From contig NC_056526.1 of assembly GCF_019175285.1 (NCBI RefSeq), positions 7,876,016 through 7,940,015 of the forward strand: a stretch of 64,000 nt of DNA, in the 5' to 3' direction. The translations under genes were made by a program, and so were the position numbers. The stretch comes from Sceloporus undulatus (taxonomy: Eukaryota > Chordata > Lepidosauria > Squamata > Phrynosomatidae). This document shows positions 60,885 through 64,000 of this stretch, in pieces; within the stretch, counting starts at the first letter, position 1, and each line of letters opens with the position of its first letter. The notes beneath the pieces are model-generated. The model searched no databases and was not told where the DNA came from. It saw only the letters and a list, made by a program, of their open reading frames with translations.

Positions 60885-62220
60885 ATGTGAACTAGAATGC
60901 CAGACAAATCTGATATCTTTCTTTGATAAAATTACTAGCTTGGTAGATGAAGGGAATGCTGTGGATGTAGTATATCTTGATTTCAGTAAGGCTTTTGACA
61001 AGGTTTCCCATGATATTCTTGCAACAAGCTTGTAAAATGTGGGCTAGACAAGGCAACTGTTACATGGATTTGTAATTGGTGCTCAACAATGGCTCTTTTT
61101 CAGCCTGGAGAGAAGTGACCAGTGGGGTCCCACAGGGCTCTGTCCTGGGCCCAGTGCTATTCAACATCTTTATCAATGACTTGGATGACAGAATTAGGGG
61201 CATACTTATCAAATTTGCAGATGACACCAAATTAGGAGGAATAGCTAATACTCCAGAGGACAGGATTAAAATTCAAAATGACCTGAATAGACTAGAAAGC
61301 TGGGCCAAAGCTAACAAAATGAAATTCAACACAGAGAAATGTAAGGTATTGCACTTAGGGCAGAAAAATAAAATGCACAGATATAGGATGGGGGACACTT
61401 GGCTGAATGAAACTACATGTGAAAGGATCTGGGAGTCCAAGTAGACCATAAGTTGAACATGAGTGAACAGTGTGATGCGGCAGCTAAAAAGGCCAATGCA
61501 ATTTTAGGCTGCATCAATAGAAGTATAGTGTTTAGATCAAGGGAAGTAATAGTGCCACTGTATTCTGCTTTGGTCAGGCCCCACCTGGAATACTATGTCC
61601 AGTTATGGCACCACAATTTAAAAAGGATGTTGAGAAACGAGCGTGTCCAAAGGCGGGTGATACCTAAAATGGTTGACGGGCCTGGTAAACTATACCCTAT
61701 GAACACGACCAGGGAGCTGGGGATGTTTAGCCTGGAGAAAAGAAAGTTTAAGAGGTGATATGATCGCCTGTTAAATACTTGAAGGGCTGTCATATTGGGG
61801 GCAAGCTTGTTTTGCCGCTCCAAGACCAGGACCCGGAGCAATGATGCAAGCTCCAGGAAAAGAAGATTCCACCTCAACCTTAGGAGGAACTTCCTGACAG
61901 TAAGGGCTGTTTGACAGTGGACACACTCCTTCCTCAGAGTGTAGTGGAGTCTCCTTCCTTGGGGTCTTAAGCAGAGCTGGATGGCCATTCTGTTGGGGAT
62001 GCTTTGATTGAGCGGTTCCTGCCTGGCAGTGGTTCTCCCTTTGGGCCTCCAGATGTTTTGGACTTCAATTCCTGAAGTATCCGTCACTATGCTCATTGTT
62101 TCAGGAATTCTGTGAGTTGAAGTCTCAAAACGTAGACGCCAAAGGTTTGCGAACCACTGCTCTAGGGTGACAACCCTAGCACTTCCCCCATGCCTATTTA
62201 TTGAGATAGGTCTACTGTAA
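60885..62220 (+). mobile_element. CR1-type LINE, 5'-truncated, with nested hAT element
   Basis: The sequence covers reverse-transcriptase domains: VVYLDFSKAFDKVSHDI near 60967, then SGVPQGSVLGPVLFNIFIND, then the catalytic LIKFADDTKLGGI (about 61208-61245). It goes on to [33 protein letters not shown] and the C-terminal [11 protein letters not shown]. At least one stop and frameshifts split it, so it is inactive. The 3' untranslated part is interrupted at 62027-62159. It is less decayed than the L2 pieces, suggesting younger age. Confidence 0.85.
62027..62159. mobile_element. hAT-like fold-back element nested in CR1
   Basis: CAGTGGTTCTCCCTTTGGG at the left and CAAAGGTTTGCGAACCACTG at the right are inverted ends of classic hAT type. 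GGACTTCAATTCCTGAAG is mirrored by AGGAATTCTGTGAGTTGAAG. The 8 bases on each side agree at only about half of positions, so the duplication is worn. Confidence 0.7.
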
Positions 62221-63589
62221 ATTCAAAATGAACAATCTCCTTGTTGTCCTTTGCTCTCCCGATCACCTTGGGAGCAGCTGTGTTGAGCAGCTGACCAAGA
62301 AGCCTCTTGCCCATGCCAGCTTTGTGTTGACTGCCTGGTTGCTGCTCTCAGGTGACCCAATTGCCAAAGGCAAAGCTTTGGTGTGGAAGGACTGAGGGTG
62401 ATGGGGGTTAACCAGTTTCCCACTTTTCCACGGTAAGGAAGCACTCACTGAGAGAGGTGAAGTTGACCCCAATACCTTCTCAGGAGACACTACTTCCCCA
62501 TCAGCTTCAAATTGTCTCCCCACAACTTGTTTTTTCTGCTATGTGCCCGTGTCTCTGCAAGAGTATTCCTGCGTTTTCGCCCTGCATCTGTGGCGGCATC
62601 TTCCGAATGCTGGCTCATGGGAGTGCATGGGTGCGAAGGAACACTCCTTCATCTTTTCCTTTCTTCAGTGCAATCTTATGGGTTTTTCATAAATCCCCTC
62701 TGCCACCAATATCTGCCGACACTCTAAACTCTGTGGTTCAGGAGAATTGTTGTGTGTTTCAATCTCCGGCCAGTGGATGGTTAAACAGCCACAAACTTAG
62801 TTGAAAACCATGGTTAAAATGTAATTGGACATGAAACGTTATTGTGACCTGCTTGGTTATTTGGTAAGGTTGGCAGGGCTTCTATGTTTAGAACCAGCCC
62901 ACAGGCGAGGTATGCCCAGGGGATATAATCGACGAGACCCCCCCAGAGGCCGGCTAACCGTAAGCCTACACAGACTCCCAAGCACTATTCTCCCTTTCTG
63001 GAGACCACAGCCCTCCGCCGCAGTCCAAACCAATCGCCAACTCGCTGGTCAAGGTGCGGGGTCTTAACCACGCCCAAGCAACCAAGGGGCACATGAGGGA
63101 GGCAGCGAGCTACTATCAGCACGTAGGGCCATGCTATATCATCGCTATCAATCACTACAGTACAGGTACAGACAGGGAGTCCTGACAACCAACCAGGGTT
63201 ATTAGATCAAATTACAAAAATAATTAAAACCTTTTTAAACTTTTACAGTCAGGTTTTTAGCTCTATACATATAACGCAATGTTTACACTAAATTACAAAT
63301 GTTTTCATACTTACAGTATCACAACTTCCATAATCCCTCAAATTAGTATAATCTAATTTATACAGAGCCTTTTATCCTCGAATTCTAATCTCAAATTAGC
63401 TGCTTTCAGAGCGACTCTGGCAGTTTTGATCTGACCAGACTTAGCCAAGAAGTCGAGTTGTTTTTCTCCCAGATCATTCTGGTTTGGCAAAAGTTCTAAA
63501 CCGCTCTTCAGACACTGATCCCTTGGGGTTTTTATATATCCACAGTGTAGCCTAAAGCGTGTGGTGTCTTCGATGTTTATCACACTATG
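62220..63589. other. Unassigned stretch with GC-rich block
   Basis: No host gene was recognised. Positions 62880-63130 are richer in GC and CpG than the flanks and lack known repeats. A minus-strand frame at 63353-63583 (76 codons, including LDFLAKSGQIKTARVALKAA) faintly recalls the C-terminal end of some LINE proteins, but this is not secure. Confidence 0.35.
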
Positions 63590-63782
63590 CTCCTTAAAGA
63601 GCTAACTATTCCAGTGTGACTCCTCCTAGCCGCCTCCTGTTGCATGGGGCCTGGATTGGCAGTTTTAAGGAGCTGAACTTCTCTGCTGCGGACTTCTAAA
63701 TACCCCTCCTTAAAAACTGCCCATCCCAGCATGCAAACAGGATGCAGCTAGAGGAGTCACATGGATAGTACCTCTTTAAGAG
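63590..63782. repeat. Large inverted repeat (about 80-base arms)
   Basis: CTCCTTAAAGAGCTAACTAT, GTGACTCCTCCTAGC and GGCAGTTTTAAGGAG on the left are mirrored by CTCCTTAAAAACTGCCCAT, GCTAGAGGAGTCAC and CCTCTTTAAGAG on the right. The spacer is about 30 bases. It is likely a fold-back transposon or the edge of a larger element that crosses the window end. Confidence 0.6.
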
Positions 63783-64000
63783 ATCGTCTGAATAAACACC
63801 TTCGCGTCCACACTTCCACAAATGCAAATACGCTTCCTTCCTTGGGCATCTTTTATATTTTCCTTCATGTCTTTGGTTTTCATTCTCTGGACGTTAGGGC
63901 TATAAAAGCCCTATGAAGAAGAGGTTGAGTTTGAGAAAGGGCTCTGCCAGCTGGGGCCAAGGAAAAGCAACAAACTATAAATCCCTAGTTGTAAATGGAT

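Noticed and set aside
62820-64000. LTR element or virus-like remnant at the right edge
   Set aside because: I saw no paired terminal repeats, primer-binding site or capsid, protease or envelope-like sequence. A single TATA-like motif and an inverted repeat are not enough.

Overview
The window is vertebrate nuclear DNA, most likely from a squamate reptile (lizard or snake). The genes are intron-rich with canonical GT/AG borders. The introns and spacers are packed with CR1- and L2-type LINE pieces, tRNA-derived SINEs with (CAA)n tails, hAT- and mariner/Tigger-like miniature transposons, many near-perfect fold-back elements, and (TAA)n/(ATT)n microsatellites. The species cannot be fixed from the sequence alone. 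One 10-base assembly gap lies at 5022-5031. Three protein-coding genes lie head to tail on the + strand. Positions 979-16328 hold the last 16 coding exons of MYSM1, a histone H2A deubiquitinase with SANT, SWIRM and MPN/JAMM domains; its 5' exons lie upstream of the window. Positions 20040-40270 hold a complete CEP78, a leucine-rich-repeat and coiled-coil centrosome/cilium protein: a CpG-rich promoter, one non-coding exon and 15 coding exons giving 760 residues. Positions 42220-58160 hold a complete RAB18, a small GTPase of the endoplasmic reticulum and lipid droplets, with 7 coding exons giving 205 residues. Exon phases agree at every junction in all three genes, so none is a retrocopy, and no disabling change was found in the coding exons. 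The genes belong to different processes (chromatin, centrosome, membrane traffic) and do not look like a functional cluster. In human, as I recall, they sit on three different chromosomes (1p32, 9q21, 10p12), so their tight same-strand adjacency is the most surprising large-scale feature. Region by region: 1-978 is intron with a hAT-like terminus and a (TAA)n tract. 979-17900 is MYSM1 with its 3' UTR, and its introns hold GC-rich transposon copies. 17900-20040 is repeat-rich spacer ending in a minisatellite and a tetranucleotide array. 20040-20330 is the CEP78 promoter. 21814-40270 is CEP78. 40270-42220 is spacer filled with fold-back elements and SINEs. 42220-42800 is the RAB18 CpG island with NRF1-like motifs. 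42474-58160 is RAB18 and its 3' UTR. 58160-64000 has no recognised host gene; it holds SINEs, LINE fragments, a CR1 copy with a nested hAT element, and an unassigned stretch with a large inverted repeat at the right edge. I recognised no LTR retroelement, endogenous virus, Polinton, CRISPR array, rRNA or true tRNA gene. No new biological system is evident. The points most worth following are the gene order, several high-identity fold-back families (one carrying short telomere-like motifs, one carrying clustered YY1-like motifs), nested insertions with clear target-site duplications, and promoter motif clusters.
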